DNA of 10,148 bases, from positions 1 to 10,148 of the forward strand of contig CAZPCC010000003.1 of the NCBI GenBank assembly GCA_964584905.1, given 5' to 3'. Shown one piece after another: positions 1 through 6,311 of this stretch. A program made the position numbers and the translations under genes. The notes below the pieces were generated by a model that was not told the origin of the DNA, made no database searches, and saw nothing but the letters and a program-made list of their open reading frames with translations. The stretch comes from JALZIF01 sp964584905 (GTDB lineage Bacteria; Gemmatimonadota; Gemmatimonadetes; Gemmatimonadales; Gemmatimonadaceae). The first letter of the stretch is position 1; each line of letters begins with the position of its first letter.

Positions 1-1
1 G

Positions 2-442
2 TTGGGGATCGCCTACCCGGCGGGGTGGCTCGAGGCCCACGAGGAAGCGCTCGCGGCGGGGGATGCCGAACGCGTGATCCGCGCCGTGCTGATCGACATC
101 CTCGAGATGAGCGAGGAAGACGTCGAGGCCCGACGCGCAACGCCGCAGTGGCCCGCGTATCTGAACGCCGCAGCGACGGTGCTTCGAGAGGCTCGAACCG
201 AGCAGACCTGGGTGTACCGGCCGGGCGCCCTCGACCGCATCGACGCGCCGACGCTCGTCCTGGTCGGCACCGAGACGTCTCCTGCGCTGATGCGATCCAC
301 GCTGCGAGCCATCGCGGCGATCCCCGGCGCACGCACGCATGTGCTCGGGGGCCATGGACATCTGGCCTGCCTGACCGATCCGAGCCTGATCGCGTCGATC
401 ATCACGCAGTTCGTGAGCCGCGGGGTGGTCCTGCCTTCCTGA
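2..442 (+). CDS. Alpha/beta hydrolase, C-terminal part
   Basis: This is the 3' part of a gene cut by the window edge, leaving about 146 residues. The translation fits the lid-to-C-terminus half of an alpha/beta-hydrolase fold enzyme. A helical region (residues 10-65) is followed by the strand segment 'DAPTLVLVGTETSP' (about 81-94), which in this fold usually carries or precedes the catalytic acid. Then comes 'GGHGHLA' (about 116-122), whose second histidine is the likely catalytic His, and a final amphipathic helix. The nucleophile elbow (G-x-S-x-G) should lie upstream of the window. A TTG at position 2 could be read as a start, but nothing supports it and a complete hydrolase would be roughly twice as long. 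Substrate cannot be inferred. The gene ends in TGA and is directly followed by a hairpin. Confidence 0.75.
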   Translation: MGIAYPAGWLEAHEEALAAGDAERVIRAVLIDILEMSEEDVEARRATPQWPAYLNAAATVLREARTEQTWVYRPGALDRIDAPTLVLVGTETSPALMRSTLRAIAAIPGARTHVLGGHGHLACLTDPSLIASIITQFVSRGVVLPS

Positions 443-461
443 CCTGAGCCGTCAGCTCAGG
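443..461 (+). terminator. Hairpin right after the hydrolase stop codon
   Basis: A perfect 7-bp inverted repeat, CCTGAGC (443-449) and GCTCAGG (455-461), is separated by 5 bases and begins one base after the TGA at 440-442. No T-run follows, so it is a weak intrinsic terminator at best or an mRNA 3'-end stabiliser. From here to the palindrome at 563 I see no convincing gene. Confidence 0.4.
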
Positions 462-562
462 GCTGCTGCTTGGCGTACATCTTCGCGAATTGGAACCAGT
501 TCGACGGCTGGCTAGGGCAGGTTGAGGGGCTTCGGGCCGCCGCTTGAGCCCAAGTGACGCCC

Positions 563-577
563 ACGGCATTTTGCCGT
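563..577. promoter_or_regulatory. Palindrome upstream of the DUF433/DUF5615 pair, possible operator
   Basis: ACGGCA (563-568) and TGCCGT (572-577) are perfect inverted 6-bp arms around TTT. The element ends 24 bases before the ATG at 602 and 10 bases before the Shine-Dalgarno GAGGAGG (588-594). A possible -35 TTGAGC (544-549) lies 17 bases before CATTTT (567-572), which would put the palindrome over a poor -10 box. Toxin-antitoxin operons are commonly autorepressed through such sites, but the DUF433 protein shows no certain DNA-binding domain. The operator role is inferred. Confidence 0.35.
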
Positions 578-601
578 AATCTGGAGCGAGGAGGCAGGTT
601 C

Positions 602-847
602 ATGGCGACGCTTGACTGGTCCCAGTGCCCGGCCGTCGAGAGCATCCCTGGCAAAGTGAGCGGCGCCTGGGTGTTCACGGGCACCCGTCTACCCGTTGCT
701 ACGGTCATCGAGAACCTCGAAGATCTCAGCCTTGACGAGGTCATCGAGCAGTTCGACGTGACGCGCGAGCAGATCGCGGCCGTGCTCGACTTCGTGGCTG
801 CGAGCCTCCGTGGCGAGCCCGTTCCCGCCAGTGCTCATCCTCTTTGA
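602..847 (+). CDS. DUF433 family protein, probable antitoxin
   Basis: An 81-residue protein. It carries the DUF433 signature: a 'W-S-x-C-P-A-V' opening, 'GKVSGAWVFTGTRLPVATVIENL' spread over residues 17-39, then 'SLDEVIEQF' and 'TREQIAAVLDFVAASL'. The G-T-R-x-P-V core and the D-E-V-x-E-x-F helix are the recognisable marks. DUF433 proteins are small, often paired with DUF5615 PIN-like proteins, and regarded as antitoxins of a VapBC-like system. The ATG at 602 is chosen over an upstream codon at 554 because GAGGAGG (588-594) stands 7 bases in front of it and the family N-terminus begins here. It overlaps the next gene by 17 bases if that gene starts at 831, so the two are translationally coupled. 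Family assignment is firm; antitoxin function is inferred from pairing. Confidence 0.85.
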   Translation: MATLDWSQCPAVESIPGKVSGAWVFTGTRLPVATVIENLEDLSLDEVIEQFDVTREQIAAVLDFVAASLRGEPVPASAHPL

Positions 848-1046
848 CCACGGCACGCCCAGGGGGCTGATCCGCGCGCTGGCCGGGCACACGGTCCACA
901 CCGCACAAGCCAAGGGCTGGGACACGCTCAGCAACGGCGCACTGTTGGACGCTGCCGAGGAAGCAGGCTTCGAATTGGTGCTCACGACCGATCGGCGGAT
1001 CCGCTACCAGCAGAACTTGCGAGTGCGCCGCATCGCCTTGGTCTAG
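831..1046 (+). CDS. DUF5615 PIN-like protein, probable toxin, apparently C-terminally shortened
   Basis: A 71-residue protein when started at GTG 831, which puts the typical opening 'LILFDHGTP' (D6 as the likely metal-binding acid) at the N-terminus. A GTG at 810 in the same frame would add seven residues unlike the family. 'GHTVHTAQAKGWDTLSNGALLDAAEEAG' is spread over 19-46, and 'LVLTTDRRIRYQQNL' (49-63) contains the second conserved acid, D54. DUF5615 proteins are related to PIN/Mut7-C nucleases and act as putative RNase toxins. As I recall the family, homologues of this subtype run about 30-40 residues further, with a 'VVLLSTSWPRI'-like strand. Here a TAG cuts the strand at 'RRIALV', and the sequence beyond it is a hairpin rather than family sequence. 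The toxin may therefore be inactive or altered. Confidence 0.8.
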   Translation: MLILFDHGTPRGLIRALAGHTVHTAQAKGWDTLSNGALLDAAEEAGFELVLTTDRRIRYQQNLRVRRIALV

Positions 1047-1049
1047 AAA

Positions 1050-1069
1050 TGGCGTCAAGAATGACGCCA
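1050..1069 (-). terminator. Perfect hairpin between converging genes
   Basis: TGGCGTCA (1050-1057) and TGACGCCA (1062-1069) form a perfect 8-bp stem with a 4-base loop. On the - strand the hairpin is followed by TTTCT and lies 26 bases past the stop codon of the ORF ending at 1096, so it is best read as that unit's intrinsic terminator. On the + strand it begins 3 bases after the DUF5615 stop codon and could serve both directions, but no T-run follows there. Confidence 0.6.
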
Positions 1070-1095
1070 CCTTCGGAGCGCGGGCGAGCGAGCGC

Positions 1096-1494
1096 TCAGC
1101 CCTGCTTGTCTCGCATCGCCCGCGCCACCCGATCCGGCAGCGCGGCGAACCAGCGGTCGGCTTCCTCCGCGAGGTGCCTGGTAGCTTTCCCAGGAGATCG
1201 CAGCCTCTTCTCGTGTCGACCAGCAAATGCAGCCGCAGCAGGATGCAGCGCAGCACGCGTCTCCTCTACGAGAACGCGGCGGTCGTCCATCCCCACGCCC
1301 AGCAGCGCGCGAATGACGCGGCCACCGGCGGCATGCAAAATTTCGAGCATGGCTGACGCCAGCTCTCTGATCGTTCCTCCTGTCAAGAGCGTGCCCTTCG
1401 CTGAGGCTTGACGGGTGATCGCGCGTGCCCGCTCGTCCAAAGCTGTCTGGAAGTCATCGAGCGTCAGGCGGAGCTCGCTTGCGGCTGCCAGCAT
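1096..1494 (-). CDS. Unrecognised 132-residue protein, start uncertain
   Basis: I do not recognise this family. The product is helical and rich in Ala, Arg and Leu: 'LTLDDFQTALDERARAITRQ', 'TGGTIRELASAMLEIL', 'GRVIRALLGVGMDDRRVLVEETRAAL', then a basic, Ala-rich tail ending 'RAMRDKQG'. There is no signal peptide or membrane span. The ATG at 1494 has no good Shine-Dalgarno. The reading frame stays open upstream to about 1587 and encodes 'LSGFLLPDRASQARYPILLRRLQM', which resembles the C-terminus of the NTase family encoded by the overlapping upstream ORF. The gene may therefore have lost its true start and now be read as a fusion with, or extension of, a nucleotidyltransferase remnant. It is the last gene of the - strand unit and is followed by the hairpin at 1050-1069. 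Confidence 0.5.
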   Translation of the reverse strand: MLAAASELRLTLDDFQTALDERARAITRQASAKGTLLTGGTIRELASAMLEILHAAGGRVIRALLGVGMDDRRVLVEETRAALHPAAAAFAGRHEKRLRSPGKATRHLAEEADRWFAALPDRVARAMRDKQG

Positions 1495-1826
1495 TTGGAG
1501 TCGTCGAAGCAGAATCGGATAGCGCGCCTGGCTGGCCCGGTCCGGTAACAGAAACCCGCTGAGCGCCAGCGACAGATCACGCCGTCCTCAGTGTCTTCCC
1601 GAAAGCCGAGACTCCTGAGTTGGTCGGACAGCATTTCGTACTTTGCGTACGAGGCGACCTCGACGATGGCGTCGACGTCGCGGGTCTGGCGAACCCCTCC
1701 GGAGCCGGGGTCAGAAATGAGCAGGCCCGTGGCGCAGCCACCGACGAAGACCAACTCGTCCAGGAGCGGTCGGAGCAGCTCAGCCGCGCGCTCGAGTAGT
1801 TCGCGGTTGGGGTCCGATGCGGGCAT
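1464..1826 (-). pseudogene. AbiEii-like nucleotidyltransferase with probable internal deletion
   Basis: The 120-residue reading frame from ATG 1826 begins as a nucleotidyltransferase-fold protein: 'NRELLERAAELLRPLLDELVFVGGCATGLL' is spread over 7-36 with the G29-G30 motif, and 'TRDVDAIVEV' (48-57) supplies the metal-binding D50 and D52. Family homology is good up to 'GVICRWR' (82-88). From memory, relatives are about 230-250 residues and continue with a third-acid motif ('LDVMP'), a 'NRWY' segment and a helical C-terminus ending 'LLPDxASQAR'. Here the frame runs into unrelated residues ('FCYRTGPARRAIRF'). The expected C-terminal segment instead appears in another frame at about 1575-1490, immediately next to the break. 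This is best explained by an internal deletion with a frameshift. In-frame starts at 1898 and 1885 also exist; 1826 matches the family N-terminus best. The gene overlaps the upstream regulator by 47 bases. Confidence 0.6.
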
Positions 1827-2349
1827 CGCCGTGAATCCGGGCGCGAAGATGTCGCTCCGCGAGTTTTCGCTCACGGGCCCGACCATCGCGCAGAGCATCG
1901 ATCAGGGCGAGAATCTCGTAGAGGGCAGGATCGCGCAAAGCAGCGGTCGGCACGGTACGATACAACGGTTCCAACGCCACTCCGCGAACCGAGCCTTCCG
2001 GATGCGGCCACACGGGCGGCGGGTCGGCGCTCGGCGCGATTTCACGTTTCAGCGGCGCGGCCGCGTACGCGGTCGGAACACCCCGGGTCACTTCGCCGCG
2101 CCTGACGGGAAATGCGTACCTGACGCCGTGGGTCAAGAATTCGTCGACGGCTTGCAGATTCGGTCCGGAGCTCCCCGCTTCGCCTGAGAGCAAGCGAGCC
2201 TCCACGAGCCGTCTCCAGGCTGCGTGAACTTCCGACGCGCTCATGGATAGGTCAGCGGCCAGCCGGGCAAAGGTTGGCCGAGATCCCCCATGGGCGAGGA
2301 GCCTCGCCAGCACGAAGATGTCCTGCGGTTTGAGAGTGGGCTGCGGCAT
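1780..2349 (-). CDS. Winged-helix regulator paired with a nucleotidyltransferase gene
   Basis: A 189-residue protein. Residues 7-56 ('LKPQDIFVLARLL', then 'PTFARLAADLSMSASEVHAAWRRLVEARLL') form a MarR-like winged helix-turn-helix. A conserved-looking middle part follows: 'FLTHGVRYAFPVRRGEVTRG' (71-90), 'PPPVWPHPEGSVRG' (110-123) and 'VPTAALRDPALYEILALIDALRDGRARERKLA' spread over 133-164. I recall this layout from regulators next to AbiEii-like nucleotidyltransferases, which is the arrangement here. The last 20 residues are read through the start of the NTase gene. ATG 2349 is the only suitable start; the Shine-Dalgarno is weak. A -35/-10 promoter and a 19-bp near-palindrome lie directly upstream, so autoregulation is likely. 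Function as an AbiEi-like antitoxin/repressor is inferred from context; the domain call is sound. Confidence 0.75.
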   Translation of the reverse strand: MPQPTLKPQDIFVLARLLAHGGSRPTFARLAADLSMSASEVHAAWRRLVEARLLSGEAGSSGPNLQAVDEFLTHGVRYAFPVRRGEVTRGVPTAYAAAPLKREIAPSADPPPVWPHPEGSVRGVALEPLYRTVPTAALRDPALYEILALIDALRDGRARERKLAERHLRARIHGDARIGPQPRTTRARG

Positions 2350-2353
2350 TCTC

Positions 2354-2372
2354 TATTTGCGAATCGCGAATA
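2354..2372. promoter_or_regulatory. 19-bp near-palindrome, likely operator of the wHTH gene
   Basis: TATTTGCGAATCGCGAATA reads as TATTCGCGATTCGCAAATA on the other strand. The arms differ at one mirrored pair, and the odd central base cannot pair. It ends 5 bases before the ATG at 2349 and begins 2 bases after the predicted -10 box, covering the expected transcription start. This is the classic place for a dimeric winged-helix repressor to block its own promoter. Confidence 0.6.
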
Positions 2373-2373
2373 C

Positions 2374-2401
2374 AGAATAGCACTGCTCTTCCGAAGGTCA
2401 A
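2374..2401 (-). promoter_or_regulatory. Promoter of the wHTH-NTase unit
   Basis: On the - strand TTGACC (2401-2396) matches the -35 consensus in 5 of 6 positions. After 16 bases TATTCT (2379-2374) matches the -10 consensus in 4 of 6. The -35 box overlaps the stop codon of the upstream VWFA gene (TGA 2400-2398), so the wHTH genes probably have their own promoter although they follow in the same direction. Confidence 0.55.
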
Positions 2402-4065
2402 CGTCGACGGCCTGCCCTGGTCACTTGTGCGGCTGAGCCATTGATCACAACGTTGGCCCGAACCACGAACTCGCGTTCACCTTGGCCTATCGCATCAACC
2501 CTGAAGCGACCGGTCAATACCCACCGCCCCGCATCGCTCGATTGTCGCAGCGTCGTGTCTGCTACCGCCAAGGACTGGCCCCCGTTCGTGGCTGCCAAGT
2601 CCATAGTCGCCCCGACATGCGCGTCCGCCGGCACGTTGTAGATTTCACATACGGCCACAAATTCGTCGCCTTCGACTTCCAGCACCGGCCTGAGTTCCTG
2701 GTCGCGCTCAACAGCGAGCACAATGTCGCTGATACCGGCTTGGCCAATGACCACTGGCTCGGCGCGGACCCGCTCTTCAACCGTACCCATTCGACCATCG
2801 GTACTGCCGGCCGCCAGTCGGACGCGATAGACCCCGGGCCTGACGAGAACGGACGCCAACGTGATTGGCTGCCTTAGCTCGCCAGCACGCGCGCTCCACT
2901 GTGCTACGGTATTCCCATCGTCGTCATAGACACCAAGCATCGCGGCGCTCATTGCCGCGGACGGATCGACGGTCTCAAACATCGTCAGCACCCGCACTCG
3001 CCCGTCAGTGAGATTTGGCGAGACGAGGGTCTTTACCCTCAGAGAGAGATCACGTCGATCGACAGGAGAGCGCAGAATAGCGCCGACGGCGGTTACCCCC
3101 GGCGCAGCCAGCGCCATCTTCTGTAGGCGTATCCACCTCTGCACGCGGATGTTGACTCCGTCCCGGTCGCTCGCGATCGCAAGGCGGTGCACTGAGTCAT
3201 CGAACTCAGCGGCCGGAATCTCGAGCGTCGCGACATAGAATGCTGCCGTCTGACGGAGAACTACATCAAGGCCGGAAGTCAGTCGCAGGAATTCGCCGCC
3301 CGTGACGTCAACAAGATTGTGGAGTATCGTTGGCCCATCATCTATCTGAGACGTCACGTAGACGACGTACATGTCTACGGCCGCCGACTTCGCCACCTGG
3401 CCCAAGCGATTCAGATCGTTCCGTCGGCCGGGAGACACGCCTCGGTCGCAGCCTCCGACATCGCCTGTGAAGAACACGACGGTCATCGGGCTATCGCTCG
3501 CGGCCGCGGACAGCATGCTTTCCAACCGACCAAGGAATTCGTCGAAGGCGCATGGCTGCGATCCCAAGCGTTGCACAGCCAACTTCCGCAGTGCCCCGGC
3601 GATGGTCCCTCGATTGAGGGTGGGCGGGACCCTCAGATCGGCATTCCGACTACTGACCAAGCCAACGCGATCATCTGAGTCCAAACGGGCCAACCACGCA
3701 CCGACCGCGCGCTGAAGCTCATTGTGGCCAGCCGCATCGATCGAACCGCCATCCACGTACAACAGCACATTCCGGCGCGGGACGGTCGAAGTGTTCGTGA
3801 CAAATGGAGTGGCTCTAGTTTCAATCCTCGGCTTTTCCGGGTCACCGGCTGGAGTCGATACGACGCTCAGAGCCGTGACGGCTGTCCGTCGTCCGTCCAA
3901 CTCCGCCGAGAGTTCAGACGCCGACAAGTCGACGACAGCTTTCCCGTCGTGCAAAACCGTCCGGAACGCCACCTTGACGGAAACAGGCCCAGGACCTCGC
4001 TGATCGGCGCCACCTAACACGGCGGCGATCCCCACGGCGCACACAATCACGACCCTGTTGCACAT
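2398..4065 (-). CDS. VWFA-related secreted protein, divergent
   Basis: A 555-residue protein with an N-terminal signal peptide (hydrophobic stretch at residues 5-20, 'VVIVCAVGIAAVLGGA', before 'DQRG'). Residues about 24-65 are a short strand-rich region resembling the 'V-x-D-G-K-x-V-x-D-L-x-x-x-E-L' opening of TIGR03436 proteins. Residues 97-280 form a von Willebrand factor A-like domain: 'RRNVLLYVDGG' (97-107), 'DDRVGLVSSR' (131-140), 'MTVVFFTGDVGG' (194-205), 'YVVYVTS' (233-239) and 'LVDVTGGEFLRL' (251-262). The metal-site motif D-x-S-x-S reads D-G-G-S-I at 105-109, so classical MIDAS metal binding is probably lost. The C-terminal 240 residues look like beta-sandwich modules. It lies 10 bases after the related upstream gene and is surely co-transcribed with it. 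Role unknown; export to the periplasm or outside is likely. Confidence 0.75.
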   Translation of the reverse strand: MCNRVVIVCAVGIAAVLGGADQRGPGPVSVKVAFRTVLHDGKAVVDLSASELSAELDGRRTAVTALSVVSTPAGDPEKPRIETRATPFVTNTSTVPRRNVLLYVDGGSIDAAGHNELQRAVGAWLARLDSDDRVGLVSSRNADLRVPPTLNRGTIAGALRKLAVQRLGSQPCAFDEFLGRLESMLSAAASDSPMTVVFFTGDVGGCDRGVSPGRRNDLNRLGQVAKSAAVDMYVVYVTSQIDDGPTILHNLVDVTGGEFLRLTSGLDVVLRQTAAFYVATLEIPAAEFDDSVHRLAIASDRDGVNIRVQRWIRLQKMALAAPGVTAVGAILRSPVDRRDLSLRVKTLVSPNLTDGRVRVLTMFETVDPSAAMSAAMLGVYDDDGNTVAQWSARAGELRQPITLASVLVRPGVYRVRLAAGSTDGRMGTVEERVRAEPVVIGQAGISDIVLAVERDQELRPVLEVEGDEFVAVCEIYNVPADAHVGATMDLAATNGGQSLAVADTTLRQSSDAGRWVLTGRFRVDAIGQGEREFVVRANVVINGSAAQVTRAGRRR

Positions 4066-4075
4066 CGCCCTTAGC

Positions 4076-6022
4076 TTAGCCTCCGGACTGCGCCACTCGA
4101 AATGGCACTGCCCGTCTTATCGATGTGGCGTTGTCACTCACTTCCAAGATCAGAACAAACCGTCCGGCCTGCCAGTTCTCTAGTGGCAAGGCCACGCGAT
4201 AGTCAACGCTTTTATCGTCGCCGAAGTCCGACGCGCTGTACGCCGTCTGTTTCTGCATCACGACACTGCGATCCTCCGCAAGGACACGCATATCCACGGT
4301 CACAGGTCTCGGGTCACGCCGGTGCTTCTGGTAGATCTGCGCGAACGCCGTGACATATTCGGCCGAATCAATCACGCGCTGTGTCGTTGGAAGTATTGGC
4401 AGCACGTCGCGCAACGCGTCTTTGGGCGCGGCAAGCACTCCCGGAGAGGCCGTGAGGGCTATGCCGGACATCGCCAAGTCGAGTTCGGAAAACCTCGGCA
4501 TCTCAACGTCGTAGTACACGCTACCTGTTTCATCGAGATACGGACTGTGCCCCGCCAGACGCAGGTTGTATCGCCCCGGGGGCAATTCGAGATAGGTCAG
4601 GACCTCGTACTCAGCCGCATCTTCTGTAGGCAACAGGGCCAAGGTCGCGCGTTGCCGCTTCGAAGCTCGTTCCCTCCCATCCGGATCGAAGGCCGTCACG
4701 CGCAGTTCGACCCTCTCGACTCTCCGGCGTTCGGGCGCGGTCTGGCGAAGATGGGCGGCGATTGCGAAGATGCCGCTGCGTCCACGTCGCTTGGCGAAGG
4801 GAATGACCGTGACGGCCATCGGTAGTTCCGCCTCGGGAACGAGACCTGCCATCGCCTGAGCGAGCGTCGACTCGGCATCACGCGGCTCATCTGTAGCGGC
4901 GTCGAACACATCGTCAACGTTGAACCCTGTTCGAGCTCTGACGACCACGTCGTCGCGGTCGACCTGCACTCTGACAGACCGAAAGCCGTCGCTGCGGTGG
5001 CGGTCGACCCTATAGCCGATCAGGTAGTACGACCCAGTGTCGACAAACACGCGCTCAATCGTGGAGGCGTACGTCCCGCGATCAGCGGCAGAGGCGCCGC
5101 CGGTATTCGCCGACACTGTCTCCAGAAATCCGCGATAGGCCGTCGCCTGGTCGTGCGCGGCATCGAAGCCAAGCCCCTGGCGACGGCCGTAGCCGGATTG
5201 ACCGAGCAGAGCCTCGAGGCCGCCGAGACCCGAGGGATCAAACCCGTAGATGGCGACGTTCGAGCGAGCGGCTCGGTCGAGCAAACGTTTCAGGCGATCC
5301 GCCAGATCGTGACGCATCTCGACGTGCCGCACTCCGTCGATCGGCACCCCGACCCCGATGTACAGAAGCGCTTTGCGACGGCCCGGCAGGGCTGACAACA
5401 AGTCAGCCGTCCTCGTCAGCGTCTCGATGGAGGACTGGTAGTAGTGCCAATTGGACACCGCGTAGCGCTGGTCCGTGTAGGCCTGTCCCGGTGGCGGTTT
5501 AACAAAGCCAACGGACGGATTGAAACTGTCCACGGCGGATCGGAGGAGTGGGGTATCGGCTGTCAGCCCTTGCGCGTTCCGGCCATCGAGGGTGAAGACA
5601 ACTGCTGCCTGGTCGTCCGGACCAAGCCGGTCAACAATCGCTGCTCCAATTGCCTTGGCCGTCGCGGTCATGCCGGGTTGTATCGGGGCCACGGCGTCAT
5701 CCATGACGATGACAAGCACGCGGCCGTCGAGGGCCGCTTGATTGCTTTGAACATCCGACGGAACGTCCCGCAGCCATCCGTTCACCGACCCGCGGTCCGG
5801 CACCCGAATCTCCTGAAAGGCAGCGATTTCCTGTTCCTGGCCGTCCTCATAGATGCTGAAGTCCATGGGCCGAAGACCGTGAACCGGGCGCCCGTCGCGG
5901 TCAAACACCCCGACGTCCAGACGCATCACATCGACAACGCTTCGGAATTGCGGCCGCTGCGGGGCGACAGTCAGGCCAACCAGAAAGACGCACATAGCCG
6001 GGAACAATGGGGTCCTCAGCAT
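4076..6022 (-). CDS. VWFA-related domain protein, secreted (TIGR03436 type)
   Basis: A 648-residue protein from ATG 6022. This start is preferred to a GTG at 6043 because GAGGAGA (6038-6032) lies 9 bases upstream of the ATG and the signal peptide then begins normally ('MLRTPLFPAMCVFLVGLTVA'). Residues 31-72 carry the family opening, 'DVMRLDVGVFDRDGRPVHGL' and then 'DFSIYEDGQEQEIAAFQEI'. The VWA domain spans about 98-340 with 'GRVLVIVMDDAVAP' (100-113), 'GRRKALLYIGVGV' (214-226), 'VAIYGFDPSGL' (256-266), 'TGGASAADRG' (307-316) and 'SYYLIGYRVD' (331-340). A beta-rich C-terminal half follows. The D-x-S-x-S site reads D-D-A-V-A, as in the common 'LLLDD' subtype of the family. Such genes are expanded in Acidobacteriota; their function is not established. 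First gene of a two-gene unit with the VWFA gene ending at 2398. Confidence 0.85.
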   Translation of the reverse strand: MLRTPLFPAMCVFLVGLTVAPQRPQFRSVVDVMRLDVGVFDRDGRPVHGLRPMDFSIYEDGQEQEIAAFQEIRVPDRGSVNGWLRDVPSDVQSNQAALDGRVLVIVMDDAVAPIQPGMTATAKAIGAAIVDRLGPDDQAAVVFTLDGRNAQGLTADTPLLRSAVDSFNPSVGFVKPPPGQAYTDQRYAVSNWHYYQSSIETLTRTADLLSALPGRRKALLYIGVGVPIDGVRHVEMRHDLADRLKRLLDRAARSNVAIYGFDPSGLGGLEALLGQSGYGRRQGLGFDAAHDQATAYRGFLETVSANTGGASAADRGTYASTIERVFVDTGSYYLIGYRVDRHRSDGFRSVRVQVDRDDVVVRARTGFNVDDVFDAATDEPRDAESTLAQAMAGLVPEAELPMAVTVIPFAKRRGRSGIFAIAAHLRQTAPERRRVERVELRVTAFDPDGRERASKRQRATLALLPTEDAAEYEVLTYLELPPGRYNLRLAGHSPYLDETGSVYYDVEMPRFSELDLAMSGIALTASPGVLAAPKDALRDVLPILPTTQRVIDSAEYVTAFAQIYQKHRRDPRPVTVDMRVLAEDRSVVMQKQTAYSASDFGDDKSVDYRVALPLENWQAGRFVLILEVSDNATSIRRAVPFRVAQSGG

Positions 6023-6063
6023 ATCCAGCGTTCTCCTCAACACCAGCAGGCAGGCTCCTCAAG

Positions 6064-6082
6064 GATACCCCGTATGGGTATC
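6064..6082. promoter_or_regulatory. Palindrome upstream of the VWFA gene, possible operator
   Basis: GATACCC (6064-6070) and GGGTATC (6076-6082) are perfect 7-bp arms around CGTAT, 41 bases upstream of the ATG at 6022. The TACCC...GGGTA form recalls operators of CsoR/CstR-type repressors, but no such regulator gene is in the window. A possible -10 TGTAAT lies at 6155-6150 with no clear -35, which would place the palindrome in the leader. Otherwise I see no gene between 6023 and 6311. Confidence 0.3.
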
Positions 6083-6275
6083 GCGGTTCGCGGCTTCCCG
6101 GTTCCTGTCCGGCGACGCGCAATGCCACCAAACCCAGAGTGTCACCAACATTACAGACCCTGACGTCCTTGCAGTTCTACGCTGGCCTCCCAGATGTCAC
6201 GGGGAGCGCGAGAGGACGAGCGCAGTCGTGAGGTGGCCACCCGCGGGACCGACGCCCTGGCCCACCATCTCGACC

Positions 6276-6299
6276 TCCCTCGTGGCGAACAGCGAGGGA
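6276..6299. promoter_or_regulatory. Inverted repeat just upstream of the XRE regulator
   Basis: TCCCTCG (6276-6282) and CGAGGGA (6293-6299) are perfect 7-bp arms with a 10-base spacer. It ends 12 bases before the ATG at 6312. Arm centres are 17 bp apart, somewhat wide for an XRE dimer site, so it may be an operator or simply a leader hairpin. Confidence 0.35.
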
Positions 6300-6311
6300 T
6301 CTGGAGACGCC

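Noticed and set aside
457..744. Open - strand frame whose end reads 'QPSNWFQFAKMYAKQQP'
   Set aside because: The last 20 residues look protein-like and lie in the gap before the DUF433 gene, but the rest of the frame is the antisense of DUF433. I could not assign a family. At most it is a tiny gene remnant.
5444..6163. 239-codon + strand open frame
   Set aside because: It overlaps the VWFA gene in antisense and has no motif; the - strand protein is clearly real.
6233..6240. GTGGCCAC palindrome upstream of the XRE gene
   Set aside because: An 8-base palindrome is expected by chance at this length and has no positional support.
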